DNA from: Lewinellaceae bacterium
GTDB lineage: Bacteria > Bacteroidota > Bacteroidia > Chitinophagales > Saprospiraceae
Assembly (NCBI GenBank): GCA_016719605.1
Contig: JADJYW010000004.1
Coordinates: 372,001-436,000, forward strand
Direction of reading: 5' to 3'
Length of the DNA: 64,000 nt
Shown here: positions 34,715 to 43,239 of the stretch, in pieces
How positions within the stretch are numbered: the first letter of the stretch is position 1
Layout: each line of letters begins with the position of its first letter
Notes under the pieces: model-generated
The model's input: only the letters and a program-made list of their open reading frames with translations
Told to the model about the DNA's origin: nothing
Database searches by the model: none
Program-made: the position numbers and the translations under genes

Positions 34715-35854
34715 TTATATTGTTGATTTCGGCCAAAGGGGATTAAGGTAGTTTTCTCCAATCCACGTTACCACAGGAACGCAAACGGCGTCTCCGAAAC
34801 CAAATAACGCTTGGTTGATATTCCCGGAAATGCGGTATTCGTGGCCGGCCCATCAACCTTGCACATTCACGGGGGATAAAGACGAATGTCAATTTTCCCT
34901 TTCCCAACGCGAAGTAATATTTGCCTTGCGCTTCCTCCTTTGGGCGTTCTCAAACATCCCGCTATTCCATCCGAACGAATTTCAGCCATTGACCGCCCTT
35001 CCCGTACCCGGCGAAATGCGGTAAAATAGGTGTAGCCGTTCCCTTTTGGCCGCTTCAATCAAAACCCTGTGCCTGTCAAACGTCTGGTTTAACAGGTATT
35101 CTATCCGTTCCTCATTCCACCAATCTTTTGAGGTTTCCGGGATTTCTTCAATGATGTCAACTAAACGGGAATTGTTTTTGGGCAAGTTGGGTAAATCCCG
35201 AATACTCCAATTTATTTCAGGATGCCTTAGAATGAAGTCAGCAAGTTTAGAGGGTCTTAAATCGCTTTGGTAAAAAGATAGCTGCCTTTCGCTTACCATT
35301 TCAGGTTTCCCGGCTGTTTGATGTCCAATAACAAAAAGGCGTACCCGGCTTTGAGGGACAAACCTAACGGCGTCAATAATGAAGGCGTCAACCGAATAGC
35401 CTAACTCGTTCAGGGCAAGTAAGGCTTCTTTGAAGTCTTGTCCGTTATGAGACGTTAAAAACCCTTCTACGTTTTCAAGTAAGACAATCGGCGGGCGTCG
35501 TTCCCTCATATCCTCCAACACGTTCACAAACCCCCAAAAGGCGGAAGATTGACTTCCCGACAACCCTTCCCGGCGTCCGGCTAACGATAAATCTGTACAG
35601 GGGAAAGAGGCGGTTGCCAAACTGACATTAGGTATTTGACTACCCTTCAATTGGTGAATGTCTCCAAGATGGAAATGATTTTCAGAGTCATTGAAATGTT
35701 TGTGGTAAATGCTCTCCTTAGTCGGGTCTATATCGTTTGCAAACGCGATTTTCCAACCAGCCTTTTCAAGTCCTAAACGCATTAAACCAATTCCGGCGAA
35801 GAATTCGGCAAATGCTTTAGGATGAAATCCGTTATGATAATGGCTCATTTCCAT
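34715..35854 (-). CDS. DNA (cytosine-5) methyltransferase (frameshifts in the C-terminal part)
   Basis: The corrected protein is ~380 residues. C5-methylase motifs are motif I 'FFAGIGLMRLGLEKAGW', motif IV with catalytic Cys 'ATASFPCTDLSLAG', motif VI 'IVLLENVEGFL', motif VIII 'FVPQSRVRLFVIG' and motif X 'ALFGFGDAVCVPVV'. Between motif VIII and motif X the frame breaks near 35000, 34885 and 34840. Joining the pieces gives DGIAGCLRTPKGGSARQILL and RECARLMG, the normal target-recognition end. The start at 35854 follows a TACCTTTG promoter element. The enzyme should protect the host from the DUF4928 nuclease. If the breaks were real, the methylase would be inactive beside an intact nuclease, which is unlikely to be tolerated. 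Confidence 0.9.
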
Positions 35855-35866
35855 GTATTGTTTCAA

Positions 35867-35874
35867 CAAAGGTA
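35867..35874 (-). promoter_or_regulatory. Putative -7 element (TACCTTTG) for the R-M operon
   Basis: On the minus strand TACCTTTG matches TAnnTTTG 13 nt before the methyltransferase ATG. It could drive the methylase, nuclease and vsr genes. Confidence 0.5.
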
Positions 35875-36218
35875 CTTTATTTTATTTCAAATTAAGACAC
35901 TTTATGTTATCTTGAAAGAAGAAAAAGACATTTTTTGTTTTAATCTGATCGTATCCAAACGGATTTACTCAAACGGATAAAATATCACTTTTTTCACCGC
36001 CCGACCGCACCCGAAAGAGAGTGTACCCTGGTTGCGGGCGTACCTACTAAGTAGGTTTTAAGGGTGGGGGTCTCCAAGTGTGTCCGTTTACTATCTGTCC
36101 GATATACTTGTCGTAACCCCCACGCATCTAAACCGTTGATTTCCAATAACACCCTTTGTTCCTGCCTTTTGTCTGTTCTTTGGGTGTCCTGAAAATCCAT
36201 TTTCCCACTTGTCTGTAC
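35875..36218. other. Non-coding stretch inside the element
   Basis: About 340 bp without a convincing gene. A 68-codon open frame on the minus strand (35994-36200) has no recognisable features. Confidence 0.4.
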
Positions 36219-36602
36219 CTACAACTTTCCTGCAATGGCATCCCCGATTTGTTTTGCCTGCTCCGGCGTAAAGAGTTTCAGGAATAGGATAAGTACCTGA
36301 AACCGCTTTTCTTGTGGTATGTGCATTAGGTACGTCCCTAACTTTCTGTAATGCGGTAAGAGGGCTTCAAAGAGTATTGTTTGAAGTTCGACTTCCTCTT
36401 TGGTCGCGTTTCCTTTGGAGAGGAAATAAGGGGCAAATTTCAATAGTGCGCGTACCTTTTTGTCCGTTTCCAATGCCGGAAAGTGTTTCCAAAGTTTTCG
36501 GAGTTCTTCGAGTGCAAATTCTGATAACTGCTCTTTGGTCTCCATCGTAAGGCGGTTTCGGTTTCCCATTCCCCGGCCTTTCTTTTTGCTTTGTTCTTCC
36601 AT
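36219..36602 (-). CDS. Hypothetical helical protein
   Basis: The 127-residue protein is rich in Lys, Glu and Leu, is predicted helical throughout (EQLSEFALEELRKLWKHF, VELQTILFEALLPHYRKL, RFQVLILFLKLFTPEQAKQI) and has a basic N-terminus (EEQSKKKGRGMGNRNRL). I do not recognise the family. It lies downstream of the iterons and of the initiator-like gene, so a role in maintenance or copy control of the element is possible. Confidence 0.55.
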   Translation of the reverse strand: MEEQSKKKGRGMGNRNRLTMETKEQLSEFALEELRKLWKHFPALETDKKVRALLKFAPYFLSKGNATKEEVELQTILFEALLPHYRKLGTYLMHIPQEKRFQVLILFLKLFTPEQAKQIGDAIAGKL

Positions 36603-36757
36603 GACGTGAAAAATTGAGTGAGTGTAAGTGTGGTTACTACTCCGGTCATTTTTCTGCTCCTACATTTCTTGAAGTTGCGGATACACTTGCCCTGCAAGTG
36701 GATTCGCTGGTTATCAGGTTGTTATTTCACTTTTTTTCTACTTTCTTATATGTACGG

Positions 36758-36866
36758 CTGTTTTTGAACACTTTTACTGTCCTTTTTGAACACATTTGAC
36801 TGCTGTTATTGAACACTTCAACTGCTGTTTTTGCACACATTCGTTTACTCTGCTGTTTTTGAACAC
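36758..36866. repeat. Iteron-like array, five 14-mers (CTGTTTTTGAACAC)
   Basis: Copies start at 36758, 36780 (TCCTTTTTGAACAC), 36803 (CTGTTATTGAACAC), 36825 (CTGTTTTTGCACAC) and 36853, with spacings of 22, 23, 22 and 28 bp. They lie immediately downstream of and into the 3' end of the initiator-like gene. Direct repeats spaced about two helical turns apart next to a winged-helix gene are typical of iteron-controlled replication origins. AT-rich DNA (36717-36755) adjoins. Confidence 0.8.
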
Positions 36867-37513
36867 TCTTTCTGCAAAAGGGTCTCATATTCGGCAAATT
36901 CTGCTTTGATTTTGGGTTTCAACTTCAACCAAAAGACCCCGGTTCGGATTAGGTAAGGGTCTAACTCATTCCGCTTTCGGTAGAAGTCCCGTTCCGGCAA
37001 ATCGAACCATTTTTCAAAGTGCGTTGGGGAGGCTTCGGAAATACCCTTAGCCTTTGAAAGATGAAAGACCGCATCCAAAAGGCAGTAACTTTTAAAGTCA
37101 ACATCGAGAGTATTTCGTAAGGAATGGAAAATTTGGGTGTACTTCAAATTTTCGCCGTTGGCTTTTCCAGCCTCATTTACCATCTCGAAAACTTCGGAGC
37201 TTAGAGATAAGGTTCGTGTCTCTGCATCCCCGGTTATCCAGCCCCTCCCCGCAAATTTTTTCAATGCGTCGTATGTCCGTTTTCGAGTTACGAAAAGATA
37301 TTCAGCAAGGAACTTTACCCCTTTGGAATACTCGTTTTGATTACTGTATCTGACCAATGTTTCCAAAAGACAATATTCAAAAATTGTCAACCCCAATTCC
37401 TGCCTGACTGGGTGATATACGATTGAATACCGATAAGGGAGCAATTTGCCCTTTCGCGGCGTTTTATTACTTTTGTGCATCTTTTTTTGAGATTTAAGTC
37501 TAAGTTTTTCCAA
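36845..37513 (-). CDS. Winged-helix replication-initiator-like protein
   Basis: The protein has 222 residues from the first start, or 211 from MHKSNKTPRKGK. It contains a winged-helix-like segment (GVKFLAEYLFVTRKRTYDALKKFAGRGWI) after 'FEYCLLETLVRYSNQNEYSK', and a second helical block with 'HFEKWFDLPERDFYRKRNELD'. The iteron array overlaps its last codons, so it may bind these sites as a Rep protein or as an autoregulator. No catalytic Tyr motif of rolling-circle initiators was seen. The assignment rests on fold-like pattern and context. Confidence 0.5.
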   Translation of the reverse strand: MEKLRLKSQKKMHKSNKTPRKGKLLPYRYSIVYHPVRQELGLTIFEYCLLETLVRYSNQNEYSKGVKFLAEYLFVTRKRTYDALKKFAGRGWITGDAETRTLSLSSEVFEMVNEAGKANGENLKYTQIFHSLRNTLDVDFKSYCLLDAVFHLSKAKGISEASPTHFEKWFDLPERDFYRKRNELDPYLIRTGVFWLKLKPKIKAEFAEYETLLQKECSKTAE

Positions 37514-37528
37514 TAAGTAGAGGCAGCT

Positions 37529-37951
37529 TCAACGGGCTGCCTTTACTTTTTTCAGTTTTAGCCATTCAGCGATTAGTTCACGGGTAAACCAAACCTTGTC
37601 CACCGGGTCAACTCCAACCAAGTAGAAAAAACGAAATTCCCGTTGGCCTTCCGGTGTGCGCCGGAAGTGCGCCACGATAAAATCCTTTCGTATGTGGGAA
37701 TCCTCTCCGAAGGTGTCTCCGAAATACCAATCCTTTGCAACTGGAATCAACCCCGTGTGCAATACCTTTTCACCGTCTGTGTTCCAACTTTGAATGACTG
37801 CTTTGACCTTGCGGCGTTTCAGGTAGGCACGGCGGGGTTTTTCCAGCGTGAAAAACTGGAAAGGCAAATCAACCTCTTTTGCAAGGTCGAAAACGTCTTT
37901 CCGTTCCGGGTTTTCCTTGAAAACTGCCAGAACCGCTTTACCGCCATTCAT
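37529..37951 (-). CDS. Hypothetical protein
   Basis: The 140-residue soluble protein is of mixed alpha/beta type, with segments 'EVDLPFQFFTLEKPRRAYLK', 'SWNTDGEKVLHTGLIPVAKD' and 'FRFFYLVGVDPVDKVWF'. I do not recognise the family. Its ATG overlaps the stop of the upstream helix-turn-helix gene (TAATG), and it ends 16 nt before the initiator-like gene, so the three form one operon. Basic C-terminus (EWLKLKKVKAAR). Confidence 0.6.
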   Translation of the reverse strand: MNGGKAVLAVFKENPERKDVFDLAKEVDLPFQFFTLEKPRRAYLKRRKVKAVIQSWNTDGEKVLHTGLIPVAKDWYFGDTFGEDSHIRKDFIVAHFRRTPEGQREFRFFYLVGVDPVDKVWFTRELIAEWLKLKKVKAAR

Positions 37952-38253
37952 TACCCCCGTTTGTATTTCAGGTTTTTGACTTGTTCCAATGCCCCTTCAA
38001 TTTCGCTTTCCTTGTAGCGAATCTGCCCGCCCAAACGGTAACTCTGTACCGTCCCTTCCTTGCTCAATGCGTGAAGGGTGGACAGCGAAACGCCTAACTT
38101 TTGGGCGGCCTCTTTTCGGGTCAGGAATGTTTCTTTCCTTTCGGCCTTGTCTTGAATGATGGTGAGAATTTTTTGCTCGATTGAATTGGAGAGCCGGGTT
38201 TCGAGGATGTTCACTAATTCCTCAATGGTAGCACCTTCCACAAAGACTTTCAT
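37951..38253 (-). CDS. Helix-turn-helix protein, excisionase/MerR-like
   Basis: The 100-residue protein starts at the ATG at 38253 (MKVFVEGATIEELVNILET). The C-terminal half is the helix-turn-helix of the excisionase type: 'FLTRKEAAQKLGVSLSTLHA', 'YRLGGQIRYKESEI'. Such proteins are found beside the tyrosine recombinases of Bacteroidota integrative elements and control excision or transcription of the element. The position right downstream of the integrase supports this. Confidence 0.8.
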   Translation of the reverse strand: MKVFVEGATIEELVNILETRLSNSIEQKILTIIQDKAERKETFLTRKEAAQKLGVSLSTLHALSKEGTVQSYRLGGQIRYKESEIEGALEQVKNLKYKRG

Positions 38254-38370
38254 AGTCAAGTAGATTTGAGTGAAAAAAATGGCGAGCCTGCCCGGTGGCT
38301 CATTAAGTGCTACGTCAAAAGTGTTCCTGCAAGGGCATATCAAACGACCGAAACAGTCCCCGGAAAGGGT

Positions 38371-39692
38371 CTAATTCCGGCTGTAAATGATTTCTTCAAC
38401 TAAACCCCTATCGCTCTTAGCCTGATAGGTTTCCCCTCTGAAAAAGGGATTTTGAGCCATTAGGACGGCGTTTTCTTCGCGCTGGATTTTGATATAGCGC
38501 ATGAAACTTTTTCCGTCCTGTGTCCTGTGATTAGCATAATGGACAAAGACGGCACACCCATCTTAAAGGCGTTCGTGGCAAACGAACGGCGGGCGGTGTG
38601 GGTCGTTATGAGGTCGGACTTTCTCCAAACTTCCTGAACCCTTTTACCGCCTTTTGTCTTGGTTAAAACCGTAGGCTCGACCAATTCCGCCAACTGGCAC
38701 AACTCTTTCAGGTACTTGTTTAGTTTTTGGTTACTCATTGCCTTTGGCGGTACGCCGTTGTACCGTTTGAAAATGGCTCTAACAAGTGGGTGCAATGGAA
38801 TAGACACCTTTTGCCCGGTTTTTTGGGTCTGTATGTCAATGATTTCCACCCCGTCAACCGTTCTGATATACTCCGGGCGAATGGTCGTAAAGTCAGAAAA
38901 CCGTAACCCGGTGAAACAGCCTACCAAAAACAAGTCCCTGACTTTTTCGAGCCTTTTGTGTTCCGACAAATCCAAAAGAAAGAGTTTGTTGAGTTCATCA
39001 ACGGTTAGGTAGGCGTTGGGTACTTCCTCCGTCATTACCCGGAATTTCTTTGACCGGAAGGCATGGTTATCATTGAATCCTCTTTCCGTCGCTTCATGGA
39101 GGAAAGTTTTGAGGGTCTTGATAATTTTCCCGGCGTTGTTGGCCGTGAAAGAATTGGGCGGGCTGAAAAGGAATTGGGTGAAGTCTTGGTAAAACTCCAA
39201 ATCAATGTCTGCAAAGTCCAAACCTTTCCGCTTTCCCTTTTCCGCAAAGGCTTTGAGGTGTTTGTAGGCGTTCTTGTAAATCTTAATGATGCCCGGTGAA
39301 TAACTCTTGCCGCTCGTTTGGGCAGCCGTTGCCCGCTCTGCAATGAAATTTTCGATGAAAGAGAAAAGAGTAATTTGGCTCAACGACTTCTTCCCACTCG
39401 CAATCTCCATTTCCGTTTTGAAAGTGTCCAAGTCCAAAGGCTTGCCGTCGTTCAGGTGACGGCGGTAAATACTTTGCGCCTGTCCCTCCAATTTGTTGAG
39501 GTAGGCGTTAAACTCCGGGTATTCGGGAAACAGTTTGGTTTCCTTCGCCCGTTGTTTTTCATCGTTCCAAAACTTCGGAGCAATTTTTTGGCCTGTCGAG
39601 TACACGAACTTCTTTTCGTCGTACCGAAATATGAGGTAAACGAGCGGATTGGATTCCGTTTTGTTTCTCAAATTAAAACAAACAGTGGGCAT
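38371..39692 (-). CDS. Tyrosine recombinase / integrase (frameshifted near 38508)
   Basis: The corrected length is about 440 residues. The N-terminus has an arm-binding segment (VYLIFRYDEKKFVYSTGQKI), then a SAM-like core-binding domain (FSFIENFIAERATAAQTSGK). Catalytic residues of the domain are Arg in 'LVGCFTGLRFSDFT', His-x-x-Arg in 'TTHTARRSFATNAF' and His in 'MLITGHRTEK'. The nucleophile Tyr appears only after restoring one A near 38508, giving KSFMRYIKIQREENAVLMAQ, and the protein then ends at 38371. This Bacteroidota integrase lies 175 bp from attR and should catalyse tRNA-Lys site integration. Confidence 0.9.
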
Positions 39693-39873
39693 ATCTAAGT
39701 TTTTTTCCGGGTCAAAGATACGCCGTTTTGTGTTATTTAAAACACCGTTGTCGTTTTCGTTGTCGTTTTTTCGAATATTATTGCATTTAGTTACGTTTCT
39801 TTACATCAAATCAATTTTTCAAAAACTTAATTTTCAACACTTTATGATTTGTGCCAGCATAGCCGAAAACAAA

Positions 39874-39898
39874 GGTTCGAGTCCCATCGGGATCACCA
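39874..39898. repeat. attR: copy of tRNA-Lys 3' end
   Basis: The 25 bp are identical to 32805-32829, here without the rest of the tRNA. Confidence 0.95.
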
Positions 39899-39932
39899 AA
39901 AAAAGCCTTGGCAAATCGCCAGGGCTTTTTTG
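39899..39932 (+). terminator. Original tRNA-Lys terminator, now beyond attR
   Basis: AAAAAGCCTTGGC pairs with GCCAGGGCTTTTT around a short AAATC loop and is followed by T residues. Its position directly behind the CCA copy shows it was the terminator of tRNA-Lys before integration. Confidence 0.85.
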
Positions 39933-39983
39933 TTTATGTATTTCCGCGAATTGGTGCATAAGCAGGTCGTTTCACTCCCCCTC

Positions 39984-42900
39984 TCACCGCCAAACCCCCA
40001 ACAGCGGCTCTGCTGTCTCCGCACCGCACTTCCCCGATTTGCCGGCGTCGAATGCTCCGTGGAAATGCAGGTACACATCGAATCGGACACGACCGCCCTG
40101 GTCGGCTTTGTAGTTGGTGTGCCAGTAGTTGTTCATCGCGTACAGAAATACCGTGGATGAGGAGCGGTTGGTGTCCAGCCATTTTTTGTGGCCATGGTGC
40201 TGCGGGCGCTCGTCAATCAGGCTGCCCGGCTCGAACAAGGCGCCTTGCGGACTGCTCAGGGTGACGCCCGCCTCCGCGTTGGAAATGTCCAGCCAGCGCT
40301 GCACGGAGAAAAAATCTTTGTTCGAGCCGGGTATTTGGCCCTGCTCGGGGCTGATCCAGGTGTCGCCCACACCGATGCGCAGCACGGGATCAGCGATGTC
40401 GAACGGAAAAGCCAGGTGCAGCGACTCCTTGTCGCGGATGTTTTTTTTGTCAATCACCACCGACAGGTGCAGCATGTCCAGCCCGCTGTATTGCGAAATT
40501 TCATACACCACCTCATTGGTGCCGGCCAAGGTACAAACCGTGCGCAGGCGCTGCAAAACGGCCCCTTTTTCTGACCAGGCGCTGTGCAGTACTGCCGAGC
40601 GGTGAAAACTGTCGGGGTTTTGGCCGGCCATATACAGGGCGTGCAGGAGTCCATTGTACGGCTCCGGCTTGACCCATTGGCGGCTCCGGGTGGTCAGGCG
40701 ATGCACGGCGCCGGTAGCGGGGTCGGCCGACCAGGAAATTGGCGGCACAACCCATTCGCCTGCGGCACCGGGCACCCGCGCGATGCGGTACACACGCTGC
40801 CCGTTGGCGGGTACATCACGCGCCACAAAGATGCGGCGGCCATTGGCCAGGGTCTGCATGGGCACGGGGCGCCCTTGTTTTCCGTCCTCAAAAAGACCAT
40901 AGTCACCTGAAATTGTCCCGGGCCAGTCCAGTTCTACCACCCCGCTGCGCGACCAGGGCAGGGTGTTGAAGACGGTAAAAAATGCCGGCTTGGGTGCATC
41001 GGTAAGCAGGGCGTTTTCGATACGGGTTACCTCGTAGCGGGCCGAGTCAAGCAGCCGTTTTTTGTATGCCCACTGCCGCGTCGAGAACGGGTCATCGGGT
41101 GCAGAAATGCTGCACCACGCGCCCCAGGTGTGCTCGTGAAACAGAATGATGTGGCGTCGGGCCTGGTACCACCAGTCGGGCGGCAGTGTTGCCTTTTGCT
41201 GCCGGGCTAAGCGTTCCAGTTGGGTGAGTTTGCTGCTGAGCAGGCGGTTTTCGGTTTCCTCGGCGGCGGTGGAGTAGGCGCCGTCTTCCCAGTAGGGGGT
41301 GAAATCGCCGGCTCGAACCGGGATAGTTTTCCCGTATTGTTTTTCAAACCGCTCAAACACATCGGTTACGTTGGCAAGCACGAGGCGGGGTGTGGCGTAT
41401 TTTTGATTCCAATCGCGCACAAAGTCGCTGATGGTTGTGTCAATAGGGCCGTTGTCCGACACGATATTGTAGCGCCACTGCACCATATCGTAGGGATAGG
41501 CGGCGGCTTCGAGCGTTTTCAGGTAATCGGCGATTTTTCGGGGGCCGCGGTCTGCCACTGCGCCCGATGCGAAGCCGTGCCAGGAGGAATAGCCCTTGGC
41601 GCAGGTCCAGAAGAGGATGCTGTCGCGTCCTGAGGCGGATTTCCACCAGAACGGGCGGTCGCCCTGTTCGCGCAGGGTAGACCCGATGCGGTCGCCGCCA
41701 TCGGGCATAGCCTCGATGTAGTTGGGGCCGTTGGAAAAATAGCGGACGCCGCGCTGGGCCAGCGCGGGCACCACCTCCCAACTCAGTCCGGGAATGTCGG
41801 TGAACATAGCCGACCGGATAGGCAAATCGTAGCGGCGGCGCAGGGTGTCGGCGTATTCCGTCCACCAGCGCAGTTCATCGGGCGAACACAGGCCGGTGAG
41901 GATGTTGGCGTACAGGGCGGAGAGGCCTATTTGCCCGCTGCGCACGGCTTGTACAAATTGCTGTGTTTCCGCCGGGCCGGCTTCGCGCAGGAAATTTTCC
42001 ACGGCCCACAGCGATTCGACATTCCACACAAAACGACTGCCCGCCGGGTAGTCCTGGGTTTTTTCGATCATCCGGAGCGCCTTGCGGATGTTGTCCGTAT
42101 GGATGATGGCCACGTCTTCCTGGTAGTGCGAGTAGCCGATGTCGGTATGCGCGTGGTGCACGAGGTTTATTTCCCGCCGGACGACGGGATGCTGTTCAAT
42201 TGTTTTGCGCACGGTCAGCCGGTTTCCGATGCGGGCGGTTACGTTCAGGCTGGTTTTTTGGGAAACGGCGGTTACCGGCGTTTCGAAGGTTTGGGCGCCG
42301 TTTTGAACCACAAACTGCTGTTCGGGCGCGCCGTTTATCTGGACATAAAGCGTGTCCGGCGCGCCGAAATGCAGCACCGTGCACTGCAGCGGTTGGCGTG
42401 GCGACTCGCCGTGCAGGAGGAAGGGCAGCGGCTCGATATCTATTTTTTCTTCAAAGGTGTACTGAAAAGTCATGTACCAGTCGGGGCTGTTTTGAGCCTG
42501 GCCTACCACTTTGAGCCGAAGCGGTTGGCCGGGCGTGCAGGCGCTTCGCGGTACGCGCAGGTAGGCTATGCCGTGTGCATCGGAGACCCAGTCCTGTTTT
42601 TTCAACTCAAACGTCAGGCGCGTACTGTCGGGGGCCGCAAACGACCACGCCGGAGGGTGCTGTTGCGGGTAGGTAGTGAAAGTGAGTGCCGGTCGGTCGT
42701 TCACAAACAAATCAAAGTGCCGGACGCCCTTGCTGGTTCCTGTGGAGTGCGCGGCCACCCAACTGAAATACAGGTATGGCCCCGTCATCCCTGTAGGCAC
42801 CGGCGCTGTTTCCCATTCGATGATTTTATTGCCGTCGGTGCAGCGGGTGAGTAGCGCTTCGCGGGCGTAGTCCTGATAAATGGAAAAATAGGGCAGGGTT

Positions 42901-43031
42901 TCGCCCCGGATGGTTTTGGCGTAGCCGTTCAGGACGGTTTGGTTGCCCATGCCGGGGACGGCGATTTGGGCGGTTGCAAGCGGCAACGAGCACGGAAATA
43001 ATACAGCGGCAATGAGGAAGTAGCGGAGCAT
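39984..43031 (-). CDS. Exported glycoside hydrolase family 38 (alpha-mannosidase type)
   Basis: The 1015-residue protein has a signal peptide (LIAAVLFPCSLPLATAQ). An N-terminal beta-rich domain (~1-280) precedes the GH38 catalytic domain. There, 'VHHAHTDIGYSHYQED' supplies zinc ligands His and Asp, and 'AMFTDIPGLSWEVVPAL' holds the likely Asp nucleophile. Further along, 'ILFHEHTWGAW' carries another zinc-binding His. The C-terminal half is the mannosidase beta-sandwich. GH38 enzymes are retaining alpha-mannosidases acting on N-glycans or free oligosaccharides; linkage cannot be read from sequence. It is adjacent to a GH13 enzyme on the same strand, suggesting glycan use. Confidence 0.9.
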   Translation of the reverse strand: MLRYFLIAAVLFPCSLPLATAQIAVPGMGNQTVLNGYAKTIRGETLPYFSIYQDYAREALLTRCTDGNKIIEWETAPVPTGMTGPYLYFSWVAAHSTGTSKGVRHFDLFVNDRPALTFTTYPQQHPPAWSFAAPDSTRLTFELKKQDWVSDAHGIAYLRVPRSACTPGQPLRLKVVGQAQNSPDWYMTFQYTFEEKIDIEPLPFLLHGESPRQPLQCTVLHFGAPDTLYVQINGAPEQQFVVQNGAQTFETPVTAVSQKTSLNVTARIGNRLTVRKTIEQHPVVRREINLVHHAHTDIGYSHYQEDVAIIHTDNIRKALRMIEKTQDYPAGSRFVWNVESLWAVENFLREAGPAETQQFVQAVRSGQIGLSALYANILTGLCSPDELRWWTEYADTLRRRYDLPIRSAMFTDIPGLSWEVVPALAQRGVRYFSNGPNYIEAMPDGGDRIGSTLREQGDRPFWWKSASGRDSILFWTCAKGYSSWHGFASGAVADRGPRKIADYLKTLEAAAYPYDMVQWRYNIVSDNGPIDTTISDFVRDWNQKYATPRLVLANVTDVFERFEKQYGKTIPVRAGDFTPYWEDGAYSTAAEETENRLLSSKLTQLERLARQQKATLPPDWWYQARRHIILFHEHTWGAWCSISAPDDPFSTRQWAYKKRLLDSARYEVTRIENALLTDAPKPAFFTVFNTLPWSRSGVVELDWPGTISGDYGLFEDGKQGRPVPMQTLANGRRIFVARDVPANGQRVYRIARVPGAAGEWVVPPISWSADPATGAVHRLTTRSRQWVKPEPYNGLLHALYMAGQNPDSFHRSAVLHSAWSEKGAVLQRLRTVCTLAGTNEVVYEISQYSGLDMLHLSVVIDKKNIRDKESLHLAFPFDIADPVLRIGVGDTWISPEQGQIPGSNKDFFSVQRWLDISNAEAGVTLSSPQGALFEPGSLIDERPQHHGHKKWLDTNRSSSTVFLYAMNNYWHTNYKADQGGRVRFDVYLHFHGAFDAGKSGKCGAETAEPLLGVWR

Positions 43032-43047
43032 AGCAAGGATGGTTAAG

Positions 43048-43137
43048 TAGCGGCGGGTTTTAACCCACCGAATGTGGTAGTGGCGGGTTTTAACCCGCCG
43101 AATGTGGTAGCAGCGGGTTTTAACCCGCCGAATACTG
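43048..43137. repeat. Family B palindrome, three tandem 30-bp units
   Basis: Three successive 30-bp units of the form TAGyrGCGGGTTTTAACCC followed by rCCGAATgtGG start at 43048, 43078 and 43108. Each has a stem centred on TTTTAA. They lie between the GH13 and GH38 genes, just upstream of GH38. Confidence 0.9.
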
Positions 43138-43210
43138 AAACAGGTTATTTAGTACATGCCCAAAATTAGGCATCGCTACAAGTTTGCCCTTTGCAAATTT
43201 GCCCTTTGTA

Positions 43211-43239
43211 GTATTCGGCGGGTTAAAACCCGCCGCTAC
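43211..43239. repeat. Family B palindrome, inverted copy over the GH13 stop codon
   Basis: GTATTCGGCGGGTTAAAACC followed by CGCCGCTAC is the reverse complement of the units at 43048-43137. The terminal CTA is the complement of the GH13 stop codon TAG (43236-43238), so the repeat supplies the end of the gene. Confidence 0.9.

Larger units (their letters stand above)
32805..39898. mobile_element. Integrative element in tRNA-Lys, about 7.1 kb
   Basis: The element is bounded by a 25-bp direct repeat of the tRNA-Lys 3' end and carries a tyrosine recombinase next to its right end, the standard layout of a tRNA-integrated element. Cargo is a restriction-modification set (C5 methyltransferase, DUF4928 protein, Vsr) and a small membrane protein. 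Probable maintenance genes are a winged-helix initiator-like protein with adjacent iterons and a helix-turn-helix excisionase-like protein. No conjugation genes are present, so it would need a helper to move between cells. Its base composition is lower in GC than the flanking genes. Confidence 0.9.

Noticed and set aside
33307..35874. Phage defence island beyond simple R-M
   Set aside because: Only methylase, nuclease-like and Vsr genes are present; no BREX, DISARM or CBASS components were recognised in the element.
36758..36866. Possible CRISPR array
   Set aside because: The repeats are 14 bp with 8-14 bp spacers and no cas genes are nearby; the spacing fits iterons.
43048..43137. Possible CRISPR-like repeats upstream of GH38
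   Set aside because: The units are directly tandem, with no variable spacers, and the same palindrome occurs singly elsewhere.
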